Shown: piece after piece, positions 1-6,983 of the stretch
Numbering within the stretch: the stretch's first letter is position 1
Layout of the letters: every line of letters begins with the position of its first letter
Assembly: GCA_001898095.1 (NCBI GenBank)
Contig: MKSH01000061.1
Coordinates: forward strand, 1,554 to 12,163
Length of the DNA stretch: 10,610 bases
From: Solirubrobacterales bacterium 70-9
GTDB taxonomy: Bacteria > Actinomycetota > Thermoleophilia > Solirubrobacterales > 70-9
Direction: 5' to 3'
Translations under genes and position numbers: made by a program
The notes under the pieces: generated by a model
What the model was told of the DNA's origin: nothing
Seen by the model: the letters and a program-made list of their open reading frames with translations, nothing else
Databases searched by the model: none

Positions 1-2110
1 CTCCCAGCAGGTTGTGGACGACGAGGTCGATCAGCTTGATCCCGACGAAGGGGACGATCAGCCCGCCGAGCCCGTAGAGGAGGAGGTTGCGGCGCAGCAG
101 CGCGGTCGCGCCGATCGCCCGGTACTTCACCCCCTTGAGGCTGAGCGGGATCAGCAGCGGGATGATCAGCGCGTTGAAGATGACCGCCGAGAGGATCGCC
201 GACTGCGGCGTGCCCAGGTTCATCACGTTCAGCGAGCTCAGGGGACCGTTGGCGCCGCTCGCCGCCCAGGTGGTGGCGAACATCGCGGGCAGGATGGCGA
301 AGTACTTGGCGACGTCGTTGGCGATCGAGAAGGTGGTCAGGGCGCCGCGGGTGATCAGCAGCTGCTTGCCGACCTCGACGATCTCGATCAGCTTCGTCGG
401 ATTCGAGTCGAGGTCGACCATGTTGCCCGCCTCGCGCGCCGCCTGGGTGCCGGTGTTCATCGCCACGCCGACGTCGGCCTGGGCGAGCGCGGGGGCGTCG
501 TTCGTCCCGTCCCCGGTCATCGCGATCAGCCGCCCGTCGGACTGCTGCTCCTTGATCAGCTCGAGCTTGCGCTCCGGCGTCGCTTCGGCGAGGAAGTCGT
601 CGACGCCCGCCTCCTCGGCGATCTTCGCCGCGGTCAGCTTGTTGTCGCCGGTGACCATGATCGTGCGGATGCCCATCGCCCGCAGCTGGTCGAAGCGGGC
701 TTTCATCCCCTCCTTCACGACGTCCTTCAGGTAGACGACGCCGAGCACGCGCTCGTCGCGGGCGACGGCCAGCGGGGTGCCGCCCTCGCGGCCGATCCGG
801 TCGAGCTCGACGCGCAGCTCCGGCGGCGCGTGGCCGCCCTCGGTGGCGATCCATTCGGCGATCGCGTCGCCGGCGCCCTTGCGCAGCATCGTCCCGTCGA
901 AGTCGACGCCGCTCATCCGCGTTTCCGCGGTGAAGGGGACGAAGCGCGGCTCGGTGCCGTCGAAGTCGTGCTCGCGGACGCCGAAGCGCTCCTTCGCGAG
1001 GACGACGATCGAGCGCCCCTCCGGCGTCTCGTCGGCGAGCGAGGCGATCTGGGCGGCCTCCGCCAGCTCCTGCTCGCTCACCCCCGGCATCGGGATGAAC
1101 TCGGTCGCCTCGCGGTTGCCGAGCGTGATCGTGCCGGTCTTGTCGAGCAGGAGGACGTCGCAGTCGCCGGAAGCCTCGACCGCGCGACCTGACAGCGCGA
1201 GCACGTTGCGGCGCACCAGGCGGTCCATGCCCGCGATGCCGATCGCCGAGAGCAGCGCCCCGATCGTGGTCGGGATCAGCGCCACCAGCAGCGCGATCAG
1301 CGTCGTCTCCGAGAGTTCGGTGTCGGCGAAGAGGGCGAACGGGCGCAGGCTGACGATCACGAACATGAAGATCAGGGTCATCGCCGCGAGCAGGATCCCG
1401 AGCGCGATCTCGTTCGGCGTCTTGCGCCGCTCGGCGCCCTCGACCAGGGCGATCATCCGGTCGAGGAAGGAGCCGCCCGGCTCCTGGGTGATCTCGACCA
1501 CGATCCGGTCGGAGAGGACCTTGGTGCCGCCGGTCACCGCCGAGCGATCGCCGCCCGCCTCGCGGATCACCGGCGCGCTCTCTCCCGTGATCGCCGACTC
1601 GTCGACCGAGGCGATCCCCTCGACCACGGTGCCGTCGCCGGGGATGACCTCGCCCGCCTCGACCACGACGAAGTCCCCGCGGACCAGCTCCGAGGCGGGC
1701 TTGTCGCCGCCGTCGCGCATCCTCGCCGTGGTCTCCGCCCGCATCGAGCGCAGGCTCGCCGCCTGGGCGCGGCCACGGCCCTCGGCCATCGCCTCGGCCA
1801 GGTTGGCGAAGACGACGGTGAGCCAGAGCCAGACCGCGATCGTGAAGCTGAACCAGGCGGGCTGGTGGCCGCCGCCGAGGCTTTCGCCGCCGAAGGCCTG
1901 GATCAGCCAGCCGACGGTGGTGATCGCGGCGCCGATCTCGACCACGAACATGACCGGGTTGCGGACCTGGACGCGGGGATCGAGCTTGCGCAGCGACTCG
2001 AGGAGCGCGGGCCGCAGGATCTCGGGGTCGAAGAGGGAGCGCTGCGCGTTCCGTTCGGAGCCGGTGGCGGCGGGCCGCTCCTCGGGAGAGATGGGGGTCT
2101 CGGTGGTCAT
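1..2110 (-). CDS. kdpB: KdpB, catalytic P-type ATPase subunit of the Kdp potassium pump (3' end cut by window edge)
   Basis: Catalytic membrane subunit that hydrolyses ATP through a phospho-aspartate and drives potassium uptake through KdpA. Reading from the ATG at 2110, 703 codons stay open to the window edge. Family landmarks are all present: TGES actuator motif with Ser178 (equivalent of the inhibitory phosphorylation site Ser162 in E. coli), the PTT motif of the membrane domain at 280-282, DKTGT with phosphorylated Asp323, and GDGTNDAP at 533-540. Numbering runs about 16 ahead of E. coli (682 aa) because of a longer polar N-terminus. The last visible residues ([14 protein letters not shown]) match the known C-terminal end of the family, so only a few residues and the stop are missing. 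The start overlaps the kdpC stop as ATGA (2110-2107), with a GAGGAGGAAG purine run at 2130-2121 inside kdpC. No frameshift is seen. The unusual point is its position after kdpC. Confidence 0.97.
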   Translation of the reverse strand, partial: MTTETPISPEERPAATGSERNAQRSLFDPEILRPALLESLRKLDPRVQVRNPVMFVVEIGAAITTVGWLIQAFGGESLGGGHQPAWFSFTIAVWLWLTVVFANLAEAMAEGRGRAQAASLRSMRAETTARMRDGGDKPASELVRGDFVVVEAGEVIPGDGTVVEGIASVDESAITGESAPVIREAGGDRSAVTGGTKVLSDRIVVEITQEPGGSFLDRMIALVEGAERRKTPNEIALGILLAAMTLIFMFVIVSLRPFALFADTELSETTLIALLVALIPTTIGALLSAIGIAGMDRLVRRNVLALSGRAVEASGDCDVLLLDKTGTITLGNREATEFIPMPGVSEQELAEAAQIASLADETPEGRSIVVLAKERFGVREHDFDGTEPRFVPFTAETRMSGVDFDGTMLRKGAGDAIAEWIATEGGHAPPELRVELDRIGREGGTPLAVARDERVLGVVYLKDVVKEGMKARFDQLRAMGIRTIMVTGDNKLTAAKIAEEAGVDDFLAEATPERKLELIKEQQSDGRLIAMTGDGTNDAPALAQADVGVAMNTGTQAAREAGNMVDLDSNPTKLIEIVEVGKQLLITRGALTTFSIANDVAKYFAILPAMFATTWAASGANGPLSSLNVMNLGTPQSAILSAVIFNALIIPLLIPLSLKGVKYRAIGATALLRRNLLLYGLGGLIVPFVGIKLIDLVVHNLLG

Positions 2111-2706
2111 TTCAGCGGTGCTTCCTCCTCGATCGCGAGGTTGAGTTCGAGCACGTTCACGCCGGGCTCGCCGAGGACGCCGAGCGAGCGGCCGTCGGTA
2201 TTCGCGGCGATCAATTCTTCGACCTTCGCCGGCGACAGGCCGCGGACGGCGGCGACGCGGTGGGCCTGGATCGCGGCGTTCGCTTCGGAGATGTCGGGGT
2301 CGACGCCGGAGGCCGACTGGGTGACCGCGTCGACCGGGACGTCGGCGCGGGTCAACCCGTGGTCATACGGCCGGTTCAACTTGACGTATTCGGCGAGCCG
2401 TTCGCGGATTTCTTCACGCACTTCGGCGCTGTTCGGGCCGCCGTTGCCGAAGAAGGTGACGTTGCCGCTGTATTCGGTCGCTGAGGGGCGCGAGTGGAAC
2501 CACGCCTTGCCCTTGAATTCCTGGCCGATCAGGTGCGAGCCGACGACCCTGCCGTCGACCGAGACCTTCGAGCCGTTGGCGGTGCCGGGGAAGACCAGCT
2601 GCGAGATCCCGGTGATCGCCAGCGGGTAGAGGAGGCCGAGGACGATCGTCATCGCGACGATCGCGACCAGCCCGGTGACGAGGTCCTTGCGCAGTCCCTG
2701 GGCCAT
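2107..2706 (-). CDS. kdpC: KdpC, accessory subunit of the Kdp potassium-transporting ATPase
   Basis: Single-span accessory subunit of the KdpFABC complex. In known complexes it contacts KdpA, and it has been proposed to help ATP binding or assembly. The product is 199 aa, a normal length for the family. One hydrophobic segment spans about residues 10-34, followed by a large soluble domain. Conserved family stretches are visible: GSHLIGQEF at 56-64, FHSRPSAT at 70-77, NGGPNSA at 88-94, [10 protein letters not shown] at 131-140 and [10 protein letters not shown] at 182-191. The ATG at 2706 is supported by a GGGAGG ribosome-binding site at 2720-2715 with 8-nt spacing, and shares one base with the kdpA stop (TGATG). 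Its own TGA overlaps the kdpB start by four bases. It is therefore translated between kdpA and kdpB, an order unlike the textbook kdpABC. Confidence 0.97.
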   Translation of the reverse strand: MAQGLRKDLVTGLVAIVAMTIVLGLLYPLAITGISQLVFPGTANGSKVSVDGRVVGSHLIGQEFKGKAWFHSRPSATEYSGNVTFFGNGGPNSAEVREEIRERLAEYVKLNRPYDHGLTRADVPVDAVTQSASGVDPDISEANAAIQAHRVAAVRGLSPAKVEELIAANTDGRSLGVLGEPGVNVLELNLAIEEEAPLK

Positions 2707-4466
2707 CAGAACAACCTCCCCGTGAGCCCGTTGGAGAGCGGGCCGAGCAGGATCGCGGGGAAGAAGGTGAGCGCCCCGACCAGGATCACGATCCCGACCA
2801 GGAGGAAGACGAAGGTCGGGTTGTCGGTGCGCATCGTCCCCAGCCCGGCCGGGGAGACCTTCTTGCCCGCCAGCGCCCCGGCGACGGCGAGGACGAAGAG
2901 AATCGGCGCGTAGCGCGCGGTCATCATCACCATGCCGCCGAGCAGGTCGGCGAAGCTGATCCCGTAGGCGCCGACGTTGCCGGGCGCGTGCGGTTGCAGG
3001 AAGCCGGTGTAGCCGGCCCAGGCGGAGCCGTTGTTGTTCGCCTGCGAGAGGTAAGCGTAGAGGTTCTCGGAGAAGCCGGTCGGGTTCAGCCCCGCATAGA
3101 GCGAGCGCTGGCCGAGCGTGGTGGCCGAGGCGAGCCCGGCCGAGAGCAACACCGCGAGCGGGGTGAAGAGGACGCCGAGCGAGACCAGCTTGATCTCCCG
3201 CGCCTGGATCTTCTTGCCCAGGTACTCGGGGGTACGGCCGACCATCAGCCCGCCGATGAAGACGGCGAGGATGACGTAGAGGAGCATCGAGTAGAGCCCG
3301 GCGCCGACCCCGCCGAAGACCACCTCGCTCATCGAGAGGTTGGCGAACGGCACCGCGCCGCCGAAACCGGTCAGGGACTCGAAGGCGCTGTTCACGGCGC
3401 CGGTCGAGGTGACCGTGGTGACCGCGGTCCAGAGCGAGCTGCCGGCGATGCCGAAGCGCTGCTCCTTGCCTTCCAGGTTGCCGCCGGTCGAGCCGTCGAA
3501 GGCGGTGGTGTGGAGCCCGGCCGCGTGCTGGGCCGGCGTGCCGTGCTGCTCGGCCATGTAGACGACGACCACGCCGATCACGAAGAGGGCGAACATCGCC
3601 GCGAAGATCGCCCAGCCCTGCCGCTGGCTGCCGACCATGCGTCCGTAGGTGTAGGTCAGCGCGGCCGGGATGATCAACATGAAGAGCATCTCGACGAAGT
3701 TCGTCAGGCCGCTCGGGTTCTCGAACGGGAAGGCCGAGTTGACGTTGAAGAAGCCGCCGCCGTTGTTGCCGAGCTCCTTGATCACCTCCTGCGAGGCGAC
3801 CGGGCCCTGGGAGAGGATCTGCGTCCCGCCGGTGAGGGTGTGGATCACGCCGGCGTGGCTGAGGTTCTGGATCACGCCCTGTGACACCAGGAAGAGCGCG
3901 CCGACCACCGAGATCGGCAGCAGCACGTAGAGGAGGATCCGGGTGATGTCCTGCCAGAAGTTGCCGAGCGACTTGCCCGAGCGGCTGACGATGCCGCGGA
4001 TCAGGGCGACGAGGACGGCGATCCCGACCGCGGCGGAGACGAAGTTCTGCACCGCCAGTCCCGCCATCTGGGCGAAGTAGGTAAGGGTCGCTTCACCGCC
4101 GTAGTACTGCCAGTTGGTGTTGGTGAGGAACGAGGAGGTGGTGTTGAAGCTGAGGTCCCAGGGACCGGAGTGGAACCCTTCCGGGTTGAACGGCTGGATC
4201 CCCTGGGTGCGCAGGATCAGGTAGAGCAAGATCCAGAAGAGGAGCGAGAAGACGATCAGGCTGCGCGCGTACTGCTTCCAGTCCTGGCCCTCGTCCTCGG
4301 GGTTCACCCGCAGCAACCGGTAGGCGCCGCGCTCGACTCGGCCGAGGACCGGGGTGAGGAAGACGCGTTCGTTCGCGAACACCCGCGCCAGGTAGATGCC
4401 GAGGGGTTTCACCAGCGCCACCAGGACGACGACGAACAGTGCGATCTGGACGTACCCCTGGAACAT
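2706..4466 (-). CDS. kdpA: KdpA, potassium-binding channel-like subunit of the Kdp ATPase
   Basis: Membrane subunit of the SKT (superfamily of K+ transporters) type that binds and selects potassium. It is 586 aa, somewhat longer than E. coli KdpA (557 aa). The four selectivity-loop regions can be read: NTTSSFLTNTNWQ at 108-120, NNGGGFFNVNSAFPFENP at 234-251, TSTGAVNSAFES at 354-364 and ANNNGSAWAG at 476-485. About ten hydrophobic spans lie between them. The third loop ends in AFES where I remember MHDS in many homologues; the glycine of the filter is kept. The ATG at 4466 is preceded by GGGGAG at 4480-4475 (8-nt spacing) and shares one base with the kdpF stop. The stop likewise shares one base with the kdpC start. 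Codon use and GC content match the neighbours, with no sign of transfer. Confidence 0.98.
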   Translation of the reverse strand: MFQGYVQIALFVVVLVALVKPLGIYLARVFANERVFLTPVLGRVERGAYRLLRVNPEDEGQDWKQYARSLIVFSLLFWILLYLILRTQGIQPFNPEGFHSGPWDLSFNTTSSFLTNTNWQYYGGEATLTYFAQMAGLAVQNFVSAAVGIAVLVALIRGIVSRSGKSLGNFWQDITRILLYVLLPISVVGALFLVSQGVIQNLSHAGVIHTLTGGTQILSQGPVASQEVIKELGNNGGGFFNVNSAFPFENPSGLTNFVEMLFMLIIPAALTYTYGRMVGSQRQGWAIFAAMFALFVIGVVVVYMAEQHGTPAQHAAGLHTTAFDGSTGGNLEGKEQRFGIAGSSLWTAVTTVTSTGAVNSAFESLTGFGGAVPFANLSMSEVVFGGVGAGLYSMLLYVILAVFIGGLMVGRTPEYLGKKIQAREIKLVSLGVLFTPLAVLLSAGLASATTLGQRSLYAGLNPTGFSENLYAYLSQANNNGSAWAGYTGFLQPHAPGNVGAYGISFADLLGGMVMMTARYAPILFVLAVAGALAGKKVSPAGLGTMRTDNPTFVFLLVGIVILVGALTFFPAILLGPLSNGLTGRLF

Positions 4467-4555
4467 CAGAGGTTCTCCCCGCGCAACAGCGCGTACACGA
4501 GGTAGACACAGACCAGGAACGAGGCGACCAGGCCGAAGATGTCGGCGCCGCTCAT
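4466..4555 (-). CDS. kdpF: KdpF, 29-residue stabilising peptide of the Kdp complex
   Basis: Encodes 29 residues starting MSGADIFGLVASF and ending LVYALLRGENL. Length, the single hydrophobic span (about residues 5-24) and the YLVYAL core closely match E. coli KdpF, also 29 aa, which stabilises the KdpABC complex in the membrane. The ATG at 4555 overlaps the stop of the upstream 41-codon ORF as ATGA, and its TGA shares one base with the kdpA ATG. There is no clear Shine-Dalgarno sequence directly before the start, so translation by coupling to the upstream ORF is likely. In-frame extension towards 4705 is possible, but the added residues are arginine-rich and do not belong to the family. Confidence 0.93.
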   Translation of the reverse strand: MSGADIFGLVASFLVCVYLVYALLRGENL

Positions 4556-4677
4556 ATCCGGTCGATGAGGCTGATCAGCCAGTAGAGGACGGCGAACATG
4601 GCGATCGCGATCACGATCGAGAAGACGTCCGCGAGGGGACCGCCGCCGCCGGGAAATATGTCTGCGAGGAAGGGCAC
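4552..4677 (-). CDS. Small predicted single-span membrane protein (41 codons) at the head of the kdp operon
   Basis: An open frame with a GTG start at 4677 and TGA at 4554-4552 encodes MPFLADIFPGGGGPLADVFS followed by a hydrophobic stretch (about residues 18-38) and the charged end DRI. Its stop overlaps the kdpF start as ATGA, the same coupling seen through the rest of the operon, which is the best argument that it is translated. An in-frame TGA lies 11 codons upstream of the GTG (codon ending at 4708), so the gene cannot be much longer. Candidate ribosome-binding purines (GGGGTGGGG) end about 12 nt before the GTG, so the start is uncertain; a later GTG at the hydrophobic stretch would give only about 20 residues. 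Function is not recognised. By position and topology it may be a KdpF-like assembly peptide, a regulatory peptide, or a leader ORF whose translation controls kdpF. Confidence 0.62.
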   Translation of the reverse strand: MPFLADIFPGGGGPLADVFSIVIAIAMFAVLYWLISLIDRI

Positions 4678-4704
4678 ACCAGCATCGTGCGCCCCACCCC
4701 GTCA

Positions 4705-4748
4705 AGGCCGCATGAAGTTATGTGCGGGGCGTATACAGATGTTGTGAA
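4705..4748 (-). promoter_or_regulatory. AT-rich island, candidate kdp promoter/operator
   Basis: On the minus strand this reads TTCACAACATCTGTATAC, then CGCCCCGCACATAACTTCATG. It is conspicuously AT-rich for this genome and lies 28-71 nt upstream of the GTG of the first operon ORF. TAACTT (4720-4715) or TATAC (4735-4731) could serve as a -10 element, and TTCACA (4748-4743) resembles a -35, but no pair has 16-18 nt spacing. A small dyad, CCGCA-N10-TGCGG (4708-4727), and the palindrome GTATAC (4731-4736) are possible protein-binding sites. Assignment rests on position and composition only. Confidence 0.3.
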
Positions 4749-4778
4749 GGGGCGCCGGCCGTGTGCAGCCGGTGCCCC
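4749..4778 (-). promoter_or_regulatory. GC-rich hairpin upstream of the candidate kdp promoter
   Basis: Arms 4749-4759 and 4768-4778 pair over 11 positions with a single G-T pair, around an 8-nt loop. On the minus strand the stem is followed by TTCACAACATC, which is not a uridine run, so this is at best a weak terminator for kdpDE transcripts. It directly abuts the AT-rich island. Stems of this size do arise by chance in DNA this GC-rich. Confidence 0.35.
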
Positions 4779-4904
4779 GGGAAGTCCGTCGGCGTGCGCA
4801 GCTGGCGCCCGGGAAAGGGACGCCGCCCTCTCGACGGCGGCCCTGGCAGGCTGTGGCCGCCGCCGCGAGGGCGGGTCTGCGGGGAGACGGTTTGCTCAAA
4901 GGTC

Positions 4905-4949
4905 TGTGTGTGGAGTTTCGGTTGCCAGGGAACGGAAACTCCACACACA
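4905..4949. repeat. Long hairpin-forming palindrome in the kdp leader
   Basis: Perfect 15-bp inverted arms at 4905-4919 (TGTGTGTGGAGTTTC) and 4935-4949. After one mismatch, three more inner pairs (4921-4923 with 4931-4933) leave a 7-nt loop. Outside, allowing a 2-nt bulge, AAGG at 4899-4902 can pair with CCTT at 4950-4953. The arms are less GC-rich than their surroundings, so chance pairing is unlikely. On neither strand is the stem followed by a run of T. It may be a regulator-binding site, a transcript-stabilising or terminating hairpin after kdpE, or one copy of a dispersed palindromic repeat. No second copy is seen in this window. Confidence 0.7.
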
Positions 4950-5082
4950 CCTTCTTGAACGGTGGGAACCCCGACGGAAGACGCGCGAACCCTCGGCGTT
5001 TCTCCCGGGACGGAACTCGGACGGCCGGAGCGGCCCCGGGTCGCACGTGCGCGGATCCCGGAGCTCGCCCGGGCGCCGACTC

Positions 5083-5769
5083 CTACTCCGCGAAGCGGTA
5101 ACCCACTCCGGGGTCGGTCTTGATGTACTTCGGGCCGTCGGCGGGCTCGATCTTGCGGCGCAGGTTGGCGATGTGGGCGCGCAGGACCTGGAAGTCGTCT
5201 TCGTACTCCACCCCCCACACCTCGACCAGGAGGGTGCGGTGGGTCATCAGCCGGCCGCGGTTGCGGGCGAGGGTGCGGAGGAGGGCGAACTCGGTCGGGG
5301 TCAGGTGGACGGTCTCGCCGTCGCGCTTCACGGTGCGGGCGGCGAGGTCGATCTCGAGGCCGTCGGCGACGATCGTCGGCTCCGCCCCCGAGGGCGCCGC
5401 GCGCCGCAGCACCGCTTCCAGGCGGGCGACCAGCTCGCGCGGGCCGAACGGCTTGGTCACGTAGTCGTCGGCGCCCGCCGCCAGCGCCTCGACCTTGCGG
5501 TCCTCCTCCCCCACCGCCGAGAGGACGAGGATCGGGATCTGCGTCCACTCGCGCAGCCGCCGCGTCACCTCGACCCCGTCGATGTCGGGCAGCATCAGGT
5601 CGAGGATCGCCGCCTCGGGCGGCTTCACCGCCGCCAGGTCGAGCGCCTCCTCCCCGCTCGCCGCGGTCACCGCCTCGAAGCCCGCGTCGCGCAGGATCAC
5701 CCGCAGGGCGCGGAGGATCTGCGGCTCGTCGTCGCAGACGAGGATGCGGGCGGCCGGGCCGTCGCTCAT
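5083..5769 (-). CDS. kdpE: KdpE, OmpR-family response regulator of the kdp operon
   Basis: DNA-binding response regulator, 228 aa, phosphorylated by KdpD and expected to activate kdp transcription. The receiver domain (about residues 7-120) has the acidic pocket Asp13/Asp14, phospho-acceptor Asp57 within ILDLMLPD, Ser84 at the usual Ser/Thr position, and Lys106 in the KPF motif. The OmpR/PhoB winged helix (about 134-227) contains LTPTEFALLRTLARN, the DDFQVLRAHIANLRRKIE recognition region and the closing GVGYRF. The ATG at 5769 overlaps the kinase stop as ATGA and has a GAGGTG ribosome-binding site at 5780-5775. Length is close to E. coli KdpE (225 aa). Assignment to KdpE, not another OmpR regulator, rests on the pairing with a DUF4118 kinase and on adjacency to the pump genes. 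Confidence 0.93.
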   Translation of the reverse strand: MSDGPAARILVCDDEPQILRALRVILRDAGFEAVTAASGEEALDLAAVKPPEAAILDLMLPDIDGVEVTRRLREWTQIPILVLSAVGEEDRKVEALAAGADDYVTKPFGPRELVARLEAVLRRAAPSGAEPTIVADGLEIDLAARTVKRDGETVHLTPTEFALLRTLARNRGRLMTHRTLLVEVWGVEYEDDFQVLRAHIANLRRKIEPADGPKYIKTDPGVGYRFAE

Positions 5770-6965
5770 GGACGCACCTCGCGGCGCGCCACGATGCCGT
5801 CGGCCGCGCCGCCACCGCCGGGCTCTCCTCCACCCTCATCACCCGGCACCTCGAAGGTGACGACGAAGCTCGACCCCTGCCCAGGCAGCGACTCGACCTC
5901 GACCTCTCCTCCGTTCGCCTCGATGAAGCCGCGGGCGATCGCCAGGCCAAGCCCGGAGCCTGCCCCGCTCGCCGCTCCCGGTGCCCGGTAGAAGGGTTCG
6001 AAGATGCGCTCGCGCAGGTTCTCCGGGATGCCCGGACCGCGGTCGACCACCCGCACCACCAGCCGCGACCCGACCAGCCGCGAGCGGACCAGCACCGGTT
6101 GCCCCTCGCCGTGGACGACGGAGTTCTCCAGCAGGTTGGCGAAGGCGCGCTCGAGCTGGGTCGGATCGGCGCTCAAGGGCGGCAGGTCGTCGTCGAGCGC
6201 GAGTCGCACCTGCTCACCGTGCGGGCCGATCGATTCGCGCGCCGCGTCGAGCAGGTCGACCAGGTCGATCGGCTCGCGATGCGGCTCGGCTTTGCCCGAT
6301 TCGAGCCGGGAGACGTCGAGCAGGTTCTCGACCAGCCGCGAGAGCCGCTGCCCCTCCTCGACCACCGCGTCGGAGAGCTCACGGCGCTCCTCGCCGGTGA
6401 CGCTGGGCGAGTCGAGCGCGGCACCGGCGGCGATGATCGCGGTCAGCGGCGTGCGCAGATCGTGGGAGACGGCGCGCAGCAGCGAGGTCTTCAGCTCGTC
6501 GGAGCGGCGCACCGCTTCGGCCTCGATCGCCTCGTCGCGCAGCCGGTCGCGCTCCGCCGCCAGCTCGGCCGCCTCGCGCAGCGCCCGGTCGGCCTCGTCG
6601 CGGCGGCGCTCCGACTCGGCGGCGCGGGCGCGGGCGAGCTCGGCGAGCGTCCCGGAGGCGATCGCGACGATCACGAAGACGACCAGGGCGACGATGTCGT
6701 GCTGGGCGTTGATCGAGAAGTCGCGCAGCGGCGGCAGGTAGAAGAAGTTAAAGGCGAGCGCGCTGAGGACGGCGGTCCCGATCCCCATCCAGAGTCCCCA
6801 GACCGTGGCGATGAGGAGCACCCCGGGGATGAAGACGATCCCCAGCGAGACCGGCTCGGCGACGGTTTCCAGCGCCGCCACCACCCCGGTCCCGATCCCG
6901 ACGACGACGAGCGCGGCGACGATCCCTAGCCCCGTCGAGGGAGATCTGGCGCTGAGCCGAAACAT
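5766..6965 (-). CDS. kdpD: Short KdpD-type sensor histidine kinase (lacks N-terminal KdpD/USP input domains)
   Basis: Membrane histidine kinase of 399 aa that should phosphorylate KdpE. Four hydrophobic spans lie at about residues 13-34, 41-58, 60-77 and 88-106, including FNFFYLPP (72-79), typical of the DUF4118 membrane region of KdpD. A charged coiled-coil-like linker (107-158) follows, then HisKA with phospho-acceptor His168 in SHDLRTPLTAI, and a HATPase domain with N box NLLEN (277-281), DRGPGIP (308-314) and GSGLGLAIA (336-344). It ends in a glycine-rich tail. E. coli KdpD is 894 aa, with about 400 N-terminal residues of KdpD and USP domains that are absent here. A TAG at 6977-6975, four codons upstream in frame, shows that the protein does not begin further upstream. 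No strong Shine-Dalgarno sequence is present. Overlaps kdpE by ATGA. Confidence 0.92.
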   Translation of the reverse strand: MFRLSARSPSTGLGIVAALVVVGIGTGVVAALETVAEPVSLGIVFIPGVLLIATVWGLWMGIGTAVLSALAFNFFYLPPLRDFSINAQHDIVALVVFVIVAIASGTLAELARARAAESERRRDEADRALREAAELAAERDRLRDEAIEAEAVRRSDELKTSLLRAVSHDLRTPLTAIIAAGAALDSPSVTGEERRELSDAVVEEGQRLSRLVENLLDVSRLESGKAEPHREPIDLVDLLDAARESIGPHGEQVRLALDDDLPPLSADPTQLERAFANLLENSVVHGEGQPVLVRSRLVGSRLVVRVVDRGPGIPENLRERIFEPFYRAPGAASGAGSGLGLAIARGFIEANGGEVEVESLPGQGSSFVVTFEVPGDEGGGEPGGGGAADGIVARREVRP

Positions 6966-6983
6966 CAGCGCAGCCTAGCCCCC

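Larger units (their letters stand above)
4678..5082. other. 405-nt gene-free region between kdpE and the kdp pump operon
   Basis: No convincing gene lies here on either strand. The open frames that cross it read as arginine/proline/glycine-rich low-complexity protein typical of chance frames in GC-rich DNA. It contains, in minus-strand order, about 130 nt of GC-rich sequence after the kdpE stop, a long palindrome (4949-4905), further GC-rich sequence, a hairpin (4778-4749) and an AT-rich island (4748-4705) just before the first small ORF. As the only sizeable non-coding gap ahead of the pump genes, it is the natural place for the kdp promoter, KdpE binding sites and any transcript leader. I found no match to the features I know of the ydaO c-di-AMP riboswitch. 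Confidence 0.75.

Noticed and set aside
14..1192. Long plus-strand open frame of 392 codons opposite kdpB
   Set aside because: The antisense strand carries the full set of KdpB motifs in register. The plus-strand product is an Arg/Asp/Gly/Leu-rich chain with no domain, typical of antisense frames in GC-rich coding DNA.
1..2110. kdpB pseudogene or frameshift
   Set aside because: The frame reads without interruption from the ATG at 2110 to the edge, with all catalytic motifs and near-complete C-terminal sequence; truncation is only by the window boundary.
4556..4705. Longer KdpF starting at 4705
   Set aside because: The extra 50 residues are Arg-rich and alien to the 29-residue family, and the start at 4555 matches both the family length and the ATGA overlap.
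4678..5082. c-di-AMP (ydaO) riboswitch ahead of the kdp operon
   Set aside because: Considered because such switches control potassium uptake in some bacteria. I could not find the conserved motif blocks by eye; a covariance-model search would be needed to exclude it fully.
4718..5950. Minus-strand 410-codon frame overlapping kdpD, kdpE and the leader
   Set aside because: It is the shifted frame of kdpD/kdpE, extremely Arg/Pro/Gly-rich, and extends through the non-coding palindrome; no protein signature.
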